A stretch of DNA of 11,936 nucleotides, taken from Leucogyrophana mollusca (lineage: Eukaryota; Basidiomycota; Agaricomycetes; Boletales). The position numbers and the translations under genes are program-made. A model generated the notes under the pieces. That model worked only from the letters and a program-made list of their open reading frames with translations. It searched no databases and was not told where the DNA came from. The DNA lies in NCBI GenBank assembly GCA_021014945.1, contig MU266833.1, forward strand, positions 1-11,936. The letters are read 5' to 3'. This document shows, one piece after another, positions 1-7,066 of the stretch (positions are counted from its first letter, which is position 1; the number at the start of each line of letters is the position of its first letter).

Positions 1-187
1 AGCAGGTGATCGCGACGGGGGCGTCGCGATGTGCAGGGGGGGGCAAATGGAGTGGGGCGTTTGGTGAGAGGAGCGCAGGCGACAAGGCGTTTGAGACGGC
101 AGACTGCAGGATCAGAGGGGTTTCGGGGATGCGGGACGGTGTCCGAGGTCGCAGCTTAGTCATACAGTAGACACAGGCCATGCACGC
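1..187. other. GC-rich left edge, no gene recognised
   Basis: This stretch is G-rich and holds no gene I recognise. A reading frame is open from base 3 to a TAG near 170, running in from the left edge, but its translation shows no motif. One strong hairpin is present at 9-30, with 9-bp perfect arms and a GGGG loop. The rest (31-187) lacks the dense hairpins seen further right, so the hairpin-rich DNA may be interrupted here. Confidence 0.4.
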
Positions 188-607
188 ATGTACACGCACA
201 CACATCATTCATCATCATCTCTTGCTGCACGTCTGTTCCCCTCTCGGCCTGCTCCATCGAGATTATTCTCGTCGTTAGATGACAAGCAGATGAGCCTGCT
301 GGCTGATCCCCCCACCGTGCACAATTTAGTCACGGCTAGTGCGACATCTGGACTTGTCGCCGGGGGGTTCGCCGCCAACAATCCGTTGGCCGACGTGGAC
401 CACGAAATGGCCACGGTCGTCCCCAACAACAAGCGGCAGCTCATCATCGGCCGTCCCCGCAGCTCTCCCCCTCCTGGCGAGGGGGCAGTCTCTCTTGACT
501 ACAGAGAGGGAGATGTACCCGTCAACATGAGTGTTGACACCGCCCACGTCCTTGGTGACCCAACAGGTCACCCCAATGTCCCCGCTAACAAGGCCCTGCC
601 CTCGTGA
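188..607 (+). CDS. Unrecognised 139-codon ORF, possibly the C-terminal part of a retroelement third ORF
   Basis: I do not recognise this protein. It is open for 139 codons from an ATG at 188; a second in-frame ATG follows DDKQ near 290. The first 30 residues are His/Ser-rich and look like translated noncoding DNA; the remainder is Ala/Pro/Val-rich, with no membrane segment or catalytic motif. About 200 bases downstream are a polypurine tract and an LTR-like start, so by position this could be the end of the last ORF of an upstream retroelement copy. It shares the inverted-repeat style of the main element: stems at 521-538 (7-bp arms, 4-nt loop) and 554-572 (7-bp arms, 5-nt loop) lie inside it. 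It could also be a chance ORF. Confidence 0.35.
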   Translation: MYTHTHHSSSSLAARLFPSRPAPSRLFSSLDDKQMSLLADPPTVHNLVTASATSGLVAGGFAANNPLADVDHEMATVVPNNKRQLIIGRPRSSPPPGEGAVSLDYREGDVPVNMSVDTAHVLGDPTGHPNVPANKALPS

Positions 608-815
608 GCGCTCTATCATCCACGCTACCCTAGGGTAGCGTCTGTTTCTCTTTTCCTTTCTCTCCTCATTTTCTCTCTACCTAAAATATGCAAGTACCAC
701 AGTGGTACTTGCCCTTTGTACTATTTCTGCCTAGTACATTACTGTACCACCACCCACACGTCTCAATGCGCGCTGCTAAAATTATCAGAGTCCCAAGGGA
801 CTCTAGTGGGGGGAG
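608..815 (+). other. Hairpin-rich spacer ahead of the LTR (putative 3' untranslated region)
   Basis: There is no ORF of note. The spacer contains a perfect 20-bp palindrome at 622-641, just after the stop codon of the preceding ORF, a stem of two 11-bp arms around one base at 690-712, and an 8-bp stem with a 2-nt loop at 787-804. In position it resembles a 3' untranslated region between a terminal ORF and a polypurine tract. The palindromes could also act in RNA 3'-end formation, which sequence alone cannot show. Confidence 0.4.
808..815 (+). promoter_or_regulatory. Polypurine tract next to an LTR start
   Basis: The run GGGGGGAG directly abuts TGTAAGG at 816. In Ty3/gypsy elements a purine tract immediately before the 3' LTR primes plus-strand DNA synthesis. 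Its position here, upstream of gag, implies that the sequence to its left is the 3' end of an element. Confidence 0.5.
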
Positions 816-988
816 TGTAAGGGGCTGTTACCCTTTTAGGGTGACAGCTCATATATTCAACTCTACCTACTATAAATACATAGAAAAACCTTATTTACAA
901 TGACTGTACTTTTCACTTACTTACCATCAAATACACCGAGTGGTCGTGTTAGTGGTCTCGAGTGAACAAGTATAACAAAACCGTTACA
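816..988 (+). repeat. Candidate LTR of the main Ty3/gypsy element (173 bp)
   Basis: The segment begins TGTAA right after a polypurine tract and ends TTACA, giving 5-bp inverted TG...CA termini. TATAAATA at 871-878 is a plausible promoter. It lies 36 bp upstream of the gag start, as a 5' LTR should. Weak points: it is short, no second copy is present in the window, and I cannot identify a tRNA-complementary primer site after it. A different right boundary is possible. One imperfect stem (about 10 bp with one mismatch) lies near 831-851; otherwise it has few hairpins. Confidence 0.45.
871..878 (+). promoter_or_regulatory. TATA box in the candidate LTR
   Basis: TATAAATA lies 147 bases upstream of the gag ATG and within the candidate LTR, a reasonable place for the element's promoter. 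No transcript evidence is available. Confidence 0.4.
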
Positions 989-1024
989 CTTTTTTAACAC
1001 CCAACAAAACTTGTTGAGTATTCG
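989..1024 (+). other. Leader between the candidate LTR and gag
   Basis: This 36-base leader has a T run followed by a stem at 1002-1016 with 6-bp arms and loop AAC. A primer-binding site would be expected here. I see no TGG start matching a tRNA 3' CCA end, so the priming mechanism is unresolved; self-priming by complementarity, known from the Tf1/sushi group, remains untested. Confidence 0.3.
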
Positions 1025-2845
1025 ATGGCAACACAAGCCAACACCCGCGCAGCCTCATGTGCCGGCATAGCCGGCGCAAAAAAAGGTCCTTCTCCATTGG
1101 GGGGCAAAAAGCCTTCAGTGAAGGCGAAAAAAGGCCAAGGGAGTGATCCCGAGGCCACAGAAGAGCGTGATCAGCAGATTGCTGGAAATAGCGCTGTAGA
1201 AGCGCAGGGGCAGACCCTGGCTTTGACAGACAAAGGCCCCAAAATGGGCGCCAATGAAAATACCGAGGAAGCCCTGGAAGGGGCCCCAAGGAAAGAAAAA
1301 GAGGCGGATGCTAGCATCCGTGTGACTGGCACAGAAGGACAAGCGGTGACTCTAGAGTTGCCCAACGTGTCCCGCGAGAAGACTCGCGAAGTAGCGAAGG
1401 GGACCCCAAGGGTGCTCCCCAACGCTAAGGAAGCCAGCGAGCATATGCTCATGTATATGAGGTGCGCCATTCGAGAATGGCGAGCGCAGGGACAAAGTGT
1501 CCCTGCCGGATATAACCATGGGATTAATCCCTATGAGGCCGAGGCCCAATGCCTCGAAAATCTCGAGGTGCTGATGATCGGCTCGCTCGAGGAGATCGAG
1601 CAGACCAACCCCCCGTCCGATTCGGACGAAGAGGAACGAGTCCCCACCAATGAGGAGGGGCTCGAGGACCTCTATGCCAAGGAACAGCCTCGCAATAGCG
1701 AGGGAAGACAGAGGGGAAATCCCCAGGACTACCCGCAAGGTAGAGGACTGCCCCAAGGGCAGCCGGATCCGGCAAGACAATTCGGGACAGGAAGACCTGT
1801 TCCCGAAGGATACCCAGCCTACCTCTCGGGTAGGAATAGCGACATAATGCGCCACCTGGGAGCGGATGGGCAAGCCCCATATGACCCAGGAGATGACAAA
1901 GGTAGCCAATATGGCTACGACCATAATGGTAATGGGTCTCGAGAGACCCCTTCATATGGGTGTGGAGGTGGTGGAGGAGGTGACCCTCCTCCTCCCCCGG
2001 TAGGGGGTGGCGATGATGAGCGATCCAGTCGCTCATCACGGCGAGACACAGGTCACTCAGACCCATGCGCATTGCATGAGCGTGAAGTACGCCCTCGAGG
2101 GGGCTACCCTGCCGCTAGGGACAGGGAAACACCAGGTCCCTTTGACTATATGTTGACCCTACTCGACAGGTATGAGCAATGGATCCACGAGAAAGTGGAT
2201 GGAGACAGGGAAAAGATCCCTGAGGTCAAAGGGGCGAAGCCCACAACACCCGACACCTATGATGGCAAGGATGACATCGAGATGTTCGAGTCTTGGCTAT
2301 CCAAGACTCTGCGCTGGATGCGCATGCTGAGAATGGTCGGCCCCAACTATGATAGGTTGAGGATAGAGTACTTGGGAAGTACTCTGACGGGGCTCGCACT
2401 CAGCTGGTACGAGCAGGTGATTGAGTCCCCATATGGGGAAGGCAATCACTACTACTTCAATGAAGTAGTAGTTGCCCTGTTCAAGCGCTTCATTACTGAA
2501 GCGACAGTCCAGAAGGCGCACGATGAGTACGCCGCGACGTGCTACTTGCGTGCCAAAGGCGCGTTGGCCTTCTACAACGAGATCCAGCGGCGAGCCGCTA
2601 GGATGATCCAACGGCCTGATGACTATTCCATCAGGTGCAAGTTCTTGACCGGACTCCCGCAAGAACTTGTGCAGGATGTCCTCAAGTCGAGAGGAATCTC
2701 GGCTGAACACTCATCAATCGACGAGATCCTAATTGCCGTAAGGCAGATGGAATCGGCCCACTGCTTTGTGGAACACCACAGGCAGGGAATGGACCATAGT
2801 GCCCACCAGAGTGGTGGGAGTTCACATCGTCGAGATGACAAGTGA
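1025..2845 (+). CDS. gag: Gag polyprotein, N-terminal and capsid part
   Basis: This encodes the structural protein that would form the cytoplasmic particle. The 606-codon frame starts at the first ATG after the LTR. Residues 1-130 are Ala/Lys/Glu-rich; 200-310 are hydrophilic with many Arg, Gly and Pro; 313-330 form a Gly-rich then Pro-rich stretch. Residues about 385-590 match the retrotransposon Gag capsid domain, with a WLSKTLRW segment, GLALSWYE, VVALFKRFI and a YSIRCKFLTGLPQEL helix pair. It ends at a TGA (2843), and the same frame continues with Arg/Lys-rich sequence, so the stop is probably secondary. At least eight stems with arms of 8 bp or more lie in it, the longest being 11 bp at 2448-2472. 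Confidence 0.85.
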   Translation: MATQANTRAASCAGIAGAKKGPSPLGGKKPSVKAKKGQGSDPEATEERDQQIAGNSAVEAQGQTLALTDKGPKMGANENTEEALEGAPRKEKEADASIRVTGTEGQAVTLELPNVSREKTREVAKGTPRVLPNAKEASEHMLMYMRCAIREWRAQGQSVPAGYNHGINPYEAEAQCLENLEVLMIGSLEEIEQTNPPSDSDEEERVPTNEEGLEDLYAKEQPRNSEGRQRGNPQDYPQGRGLPQGQPDPARQFGTGRPVPEGYPAYLSGRNSDIMRHLGADGQAPYDPGDDKGSQYGYDHNGNGSRETPSYGCGGGGGGDPPPPPVGGGDDERSSRSSRRDTGHSDPCALHEREVRPRGGYPAARDRETPGPFDYMLTLLDRYEQWIHEKVDGDREKIPEVKGAKPTTPDTYDGKDDIEMFESWLSKTLRWMRMLRMVGPNYDRLRIEYLGSTLTGLALSWYEQVIESPYGEGNHYYFNEVVVALFKRFITEATVQKAHDEYAATCYLRAKGALAFYNEIQRRAARMIQRPDDYSIRCKFLTGLPQELVQDVLKSRGISAEHSSIDEILIAVRQMESAHCFVEHHRQGMDHSAHQSGGSSHRRDDK

Positions 2846-3619
2846 CCCGATAGGTCGCGTGAGCAAGGACGCCCTTACCGAGTGGTAAGGCGAACTGACA
2901 CCAAGAGGGAAGGACACCATGATAAGGCGCCCAACTCTCAAGAAAGGGGAAACTACCCCGACAAGAACAAATACCAATCCGCCCCTAGGGGTGATAACGG
3001 GACTGGAGGATACCCTCCAAGGAAGAATAACTTTGGGGGCGACAAGGCCACCCCCAAGAAGTCACACCCACCGGGTGTGAAATGCTATATATGTGGCGGG
3101 CAACATTATGCAAATGAGCATAAAGAGAAGACACAGCAACTGTTTGCTGCACATATCATAGAGGAAGGCGAGCCTTCCCCTGAGGAAGACTTGCCGACCG
3201 GCGCCGCTGCCGACGAGGCTGAGCAAGCTCAGCCTCCCGCAGAAGGCGAGGAGCCTTCTGATAACGAGGTTGCAGAGGAAGAGGATCCCGAGGGATCCTC
3301 AGAGAACTCAGACGAGTACGCCCTGGAGCTGTATGAATCATACGGAGAAGAGCATGACGATAGCGATATCATCTATATACGGGCCATGAACACAAGGTTC
3401 GATGTCCCTGACCTCGATGAGCCCATGAGCGTGGTGGAGGACGACGATGTCCCCCTGCTCGAGGATGCAGACAACTCATCCCACAGGGGGGGTACTGCAG
3501 GGCAGGAAGCCCTTCCAGAAGGAAGGAGGCCCAGGTGGCATTACCATCCCGAGGATGGTATTGTACACGACAGTGACGAGTGTCGCATATGCAAGGGACG
3601 CGGAGGATGCGACCTATGA
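2846..3619 (+). pseudogene. gag: Gag C-terminal part: nucleocapsid zinc knuckle and acidic linker
   Basis: The segment continues Gag in the same frame after the TGA at 2843; its first ATG-like codon is the GTG at 2882. A basic stretch, as expected for nucleocapsid, precedes a zinc knuckle at 3083-3121 of form CX2CX3HX4H, which would bind element RNA. The last ligand is His where Cys is usual. Residues after the knuckle are strongly acidic (many Glu/Asp) up to about 3500. Near the end is a second His/Cys-rich patch, HYHPEDGIVH then CRIC. The frame closes at 3617-3619, and the coding signal continues in another frame from about 3600, indicating a net +1 shift. Confidence 0.75.
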
Positions 3620-4208
3620 GGTCACGGTAACCGAGAAAATGGATCATGAGCGCATGATCTATATGAATGCCTGGGACACTTATGAAGTGTCCTCGATTGG
3701 ACCCGAGTCAGAAGAGTACAGAGCACTGCTCACTCGACTGTCAAGGGCCAATGACAGGCTGCAGACCGCCTCACGAATGGCGGATGAACTGGCCAGTGCA
3801 GCAGTCGAGATTGCGCATGAGATGCATGAAGGCCACCGATGGGTGGCCCATAGACTGCATCTGCACTACCAGGGAGAGGGCAGTGAGGCCGAGTCTGAAG
3901 AAGACTCGACCCCATCGCCAGGACCAGCGTGGGTCCTCGCCTCTGACGAGGCGGATACGTCCACCAATGAGGTGGAACAGTTGTTGACGGAGCCTGTGGG
4001 ATGCACGCGCTGTGTGAACCATAGCAGTGGCAACTCCTCTCATGGAGAGGAGAGCGAACAGCTTCATGCTATGCATGAAGCAAAAGCACCTGAAGAGCAA
4101 GAATATCGCTACACCATCAGGAAGCCCATGGCTACAGGACAGTGTCCCAAGAGGGACGCTCGTGCACAGCGGTGCATGGCAGGGTATATTACCCTCAATG
4201 GCTTCTGA
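3447..4208 (+). pseudogene. gag-pol: Gag-to-protease linker, shifted frame
   Basis: The frame is open from 3447, but only the part after about 3600 looks genuine; the earlier bases overlap the preceding frame. The translation is acidic, with alpha-helical regions (DELASAAVEIAHEMHEGH) and a small Cys/His patch (CTRCVNH). It ends with GYITLNGF directly before the protease, where this family normally has the strand leading into the active site. The TGA at 4206 interrupts it and the same frame continues into DSGST. Stems inside include 3642-3659, 3674-3692, 4034-4052 and 4061-4081 (9-bp arms). I cannot assign an enzymatic role; a spacer or particle-assembly region is most likely. Confidence 0.6.
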
Positions 4209-4367
4209 GCCTACACACTGTTCGACTCTGGGAGCACGACCGACTCGGTCAGCCCCTAGGTGATGAAGGTAGCGAAGCTACTGGTTTTCCAACTGGATAA
4301 CCCAGTGACATTGCAACTCGGCTGCGTTGGCAGCCGCTCCAAAATATTCTATGGTTGCAATGTAACT

Positions 4368-4372
4368 GCTGC
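4368..4372. repeat. Target-site duplication of solo LTR copy 1, left
   Basis: GCTGC here is repeated exactly at 5120-5124 on the other side of the LTR. Removing the LTR and one copy rejoins the protease codons in phase. Confidence 0.9.
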
Positions 4373-5119
4373 TGTCAAATCTGGTTCCTCCGGTGCTTTC
4401 CGGGGAACTCCAGACTAGGAGTGAGTGTAGGGACTTAGAGTAATTAAGGACAAACGATTTCCGGAGTCAGAAAGGAACCTTTGGCTTCAGCTTATGTGCT
4501 GCGCCCTTGTCCGAGTTTGGTTCCGGATTTCAGAGGAGTCGGAGGGGAGTCGGAGACTCAAGGAGAACACAAGAAGTAAGAGGAATCTTAAGGAAAGATT
4601 CCAGAGAGAATAATCGGAGGGGTAGAGACTTAGAGGCGGAAAGAACAGGAGGTGATTTAATTGATATTCGAACTAAGGAACTGGAGCATACATCGGAGCA
4701 ATATTTATACTACGGAGTCAGGCTGTGCTACGGAGTAGGGTAACCGGAAACCGGTGCAACGAGAACAATAAGAAAACAACTAAAGGAATAGCTTTGGAGT
4801 GGGTCCGGAGAACGGAGGAGGCTATGTACATAGGATTTGTGTGACAGATGGAGGATAAATGATAAGGTTAATATGCAGGCTAACAAAAGGCAATGCATAA
4901 TAATATGGAAACTATAAGTGACAACATACTGGAGATCCGACGAGGCGGTGTTCGGTCCGAGGGACCGGCGGAGAGTCTGGAGGACCGGAGGCGGAGTGAC
5001 GAGTTCTGAAAAAACGTTAAGTCCAACATATGTTAGACGGAGGCAACGGAAGGACGCGGAAGTATCCGGAAAGAACTTGGAGTGGTGGATACGGGCACGT
5101 GGCTGTACGGGATATGACA
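4373..5119 (-). repeat. Solo LTR, copy 1 (747 bp) nested in the protease
   Basis: The termini are TGTCA...TGACA and the insert is flanked by perfect 5-bp target duplications GCTGC at 4368-4372 and 5120-5124, as LTR integration leaves. It aligns along its whole length with the reverse complement of 10688-11434, which is also 747 bp. The two are clearly diverged; by eye I estimate identity around 75-85%. TATAAATA on the minus strand (4702-4709) suggests that the LTR reads leftward. No internal retroelement sequence adjoins it, so it is a solo LTR left by LTR-LTR recombination. Several differences from the other copy are C to T at CpG positions, such as near 4381. Confidence 0.9.
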
Positions 5120-5124
5120 GCTGC
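5120..5124. repeat. Target-site duplication of solo LTR copy 1, right
   Basis: GCTGC matches 4368-4372 exactly. Confidence 0.9.
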
Positions 5125-5302
5125 GTTCAGTCCACTATCAGTGGACCACTACTTCGATGTCACGAACATCGATAGATACGACTGCATCGTAGGGAATCCC
5201 TGGATGTGTGAACATGGAGTCCTATTGGACTTCGCTAACGACGCCATTGTTATCAATGGTGTACATATCCCCGCTCTTACGGAGGAGGAGGAACAGGAGT
5301 GA

Positions 5303-5986
5303 CTAGCTCACTCGAAGTCCTCCGGTATCTCTACGAAAGTAGAGCCGGCAAGGACTTCTCGCCCCCACGCCACGACAATAGTGGAAGTGGAGGACAAGGA
5401 GGCACCCAAGAGTGCTTCGTGTGGAGGGAGTGCGGTGCAGGCACCGCGCTCACAAGGTAATGTTAGTCACCTGAGGGGGACCTCAGAGGCCCCTTCAGAA
5501 AAATCTGAAAAAGCCAAAAAGAAGTCGAAGATTAAATCTTCGAAGAGAAGGGAAAGCAGGAAAGCCCAGCGAGCTTTCCTGGCTAGGATACAGGAGAACT
5601 CCCTAACAGAGGAGGACATCCCGAGGCTTCGAGAACAATGGTTCTCAAAGCGTGTGGATATGATGGGAGGAGTACCTCCCAGGATGCTGCCCTTACGGGA
5701 GGTAAATCATCATATACCCCTTGTCAATCCTGATAAGCAACATACATACCACCTCCCGAGGTGTCCGGACGCCCTTAAGCCGCAGCTTATGGACAAAATC
5801 CGTACATATGAAGACGCAAAGTGGTGGGTACGCGCTAGCATACCCCAAGCTGCACCAATGTTGTGCATTCCCAAGAAAAATGGGAAGTTGAGGACAGTCG
5901 TGGACTGTCGCAAACGGAACAATAACACCGTAAAGGATGTTACCCCGTTCCCGGATCAAGATCAGATCCGGTTGGATGTAGCTTGA
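5303..5986 (+). pseudogene. pol: Reverse transcriptase, N-terminal (fingers) part
   Basis: The segment is in the same frame as the end of the protease, after the TGA at 5300. It opens with a linker and a Lys-rich patch (EKAKKKSKIKSSKRRE), followed by the typical lead-in to Ty3-type RT: MLPLREVNHHIPL, YHLPRCPDALKP, SIPQAAPMLCIPKKNGKLR and TVVDCRKRN (from about 5891), the fingers region that contacts template and nucleotide. It stops at a TGA (5984-5986) just before the motif A aspartate. Stems include 5525-5543 (8-bp arms) and 5557-5581 (9-bp arms). Confidence 0.85.
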
Positions 5987-6224
5987 GTGAATTTTCGCTC
6001 AAAGATAGACATGGCAAATGCGTATGAACAAGTACGTGTTGACCCCGCAGACGTGGTGTCGACGGCCTTTGCGACCGTCTACGGCACGTTCCTGAGCAAT
6101 GTAATGCAGCAAGGGGACTGCAACGCCCCTGCCACATTCCAGCGGCTCATGACCACGATATTTCGTGATTATATTGGGGTGTTTATGCACGTCTATCTAG
6201 ACGACATGTTTGTGTTCAGCGATA
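5987..6224 (+). pseudogene. pol: Reverse transcriptase, palm with catalytic motifs A, B and C
   Basis: The frame is unchanged from the preceding segment. Motif A is SKIDMANAYEQ, with its catalytic Asp codon at 6008. Motif B is QQGDCNAPATFQRLM. Motif C is YLDD at 6194-6205, followed by FVFSD. All three catalytic aspartates are present, so activity was lost through stops and insertions rather than active-site change. Coding stops making sense at 6225, where the TIR element begins, and resumes at 6900. Confidence 0.88.
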
Positions 6225-6897
6225 TAGTGTCAGTCACTCAAAAGTGGCAACTGGCTAGTAGGCAGGACAAAAATGATATCTCCTCACAGACAAAAAAGCT
6301 TTTGGTCTCGGAAATAGTGCCAATCGACTCCTTTTATATGTAGCTTTAATTCTACCTCACCACTTTTCTAAAATTCCTTCATATAAAATTTTCGCCCATC
6401 TTAAATCTGAATTTGAAGCGGAGATCAATCGGAGTTACCATAAATGGTATGCATGGATCGCTTAGCTCACTTTGCCGGGGTTGCCGAGGACTGAACTTGA
6501 ACACTCCCACTTGACTCCTACCCAGAAATTTAGTAGAAACTTGGTCGTGACACTATTCCTTACTTACATCCTGTACCACAGTTCTGACCCTCTCTCTTGC
6601 ATTGTGATACTAGACTAGTTGTTATGATTTCCATGTATCTTATATGATTTGAGCTGCCTCAGAATTATCTTTCCATGAGCGAATGAAGTTAATGAACCTC
6701 CCCTGAGCTTCCCTGCACCAAAGAACAAAAAGTAAAATTTTGATCACAAATCTGAATTATTATGTAATCAGGGTGATTTTCAAGAATTTAAATTTACGCA
6801 TATTTCATCCATGTTTCCTATCAAAATTTCTTTTTGGCGGTGAGGGGAGGTCATTTCGAGGCACAGCAGAGTTGCCGTCTCTTACTGACTCACACTG
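6225..6897. mobile_element. Non-autonomous TIR element with TA duplication (MITE-like, 673 bp)
   Basis: The ends are inverted repeats: the outer 28 positions match at 20 (for example AGTGT and GGCAACT shared), and weaker similarity reaches about 70 bp inward (6225-6299 against 6828-6897). TA flanks both sides (6223-6224 and 6898-6899), as for Tc1/mariner-type transposition. The interior is AT-rich and has no ORF resembling a transposase. Removing 6225-6899 joins the RT codons exactly, and 675 bp is 225 codons, so the insertion does not shift the frame but brings in stops (first at 6341). Superfamily assignment rests only on the TA and termini. Confidence 0.8.
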
Positions 6898-6899
6898 TA

Positions 6900-7066
6900 C
6901 AATTGAAGAAAACAAAGAACACCTGGGTATGGTGTTCACAAAGCTGTGCGAGGCACAGCTATACCTCGAGAAGGAAAAATGCAACTTGTATTCCAAGCGC
7001 ATGGACTGTCTCGGCCACGTAGTGGACGACAAGGGGCTTCACGCTGACAGTGATAAAATGGCATGA
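6900..7066 (+). pseudogene. pol: Reverse transcriptase, thumb/connection part
   Basis: After the TIR element the RT resumes in phase with TIEENKEHLGMVFTKLCE, then LYLEKEKCNLYSKRMDCLG and HVVDDKGLHADSDK, the usual segment after the YLDD box in Ty3-type RT. A TGA at 7064-7066 interrupts it and the same frame continues directly into the next segment. That stop lies in a near-perfect 16-bp palindrome (7060-7075) whose only broken pair involves the T of the TGA. Confidence 0.85.

Larger units (their letters stand above)
4209..5302 (+). pseudogene. pol: Aspartic protease, split by a solo LTR
   Basis: This domain would cleave the polyprotein during particle maturation. The active-site motif DSGST is at 4224-4238. 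An in-frame TAG lies at 4257, six codons beyond that motif. The domain runs to 4372, is interrupted by the LTR at 4373-5119 and its duplicated GCTGC, and resumes at 5125 in the matching phase. The second half carries IDRYDCIVGNPWM, the usual C-terminal part of Ty3-type proteases, and ends HIPALTEEEEQE at a TGA (5300). That TGA lies in the arm of a 6-bp stem (5297-5313). The frame then continues open into the RT segment. Confidence 0.8.

Noticed and set aside
622..712. Bacterial rho-independent terminators
   Set aside because: No U-run follows the stems, and the context is a fungal-type retroelement.
989..1024. tRNA-type primer-binding site
   Set aside because: No TGG-starting tRNA-complementary sequence is visible directly after the LTR.
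1352..1924. Long open frame on the minus strand opposite gag (190 codons)
   Set aside because: No recognisable motif, and it lies opposite a clear Gag reading; it is a by-product of codon composition.
4507..4743. Open frames inside the solo LTR as small genes
   Set aside because: They fall in LTR sequence, show no motif and are broken in the other copy.
6225..6897. An intron in the RT gene
   Set aside because: There are no GT...AG borders at the coding junctions; inverted termini with TA duplication explain it better.
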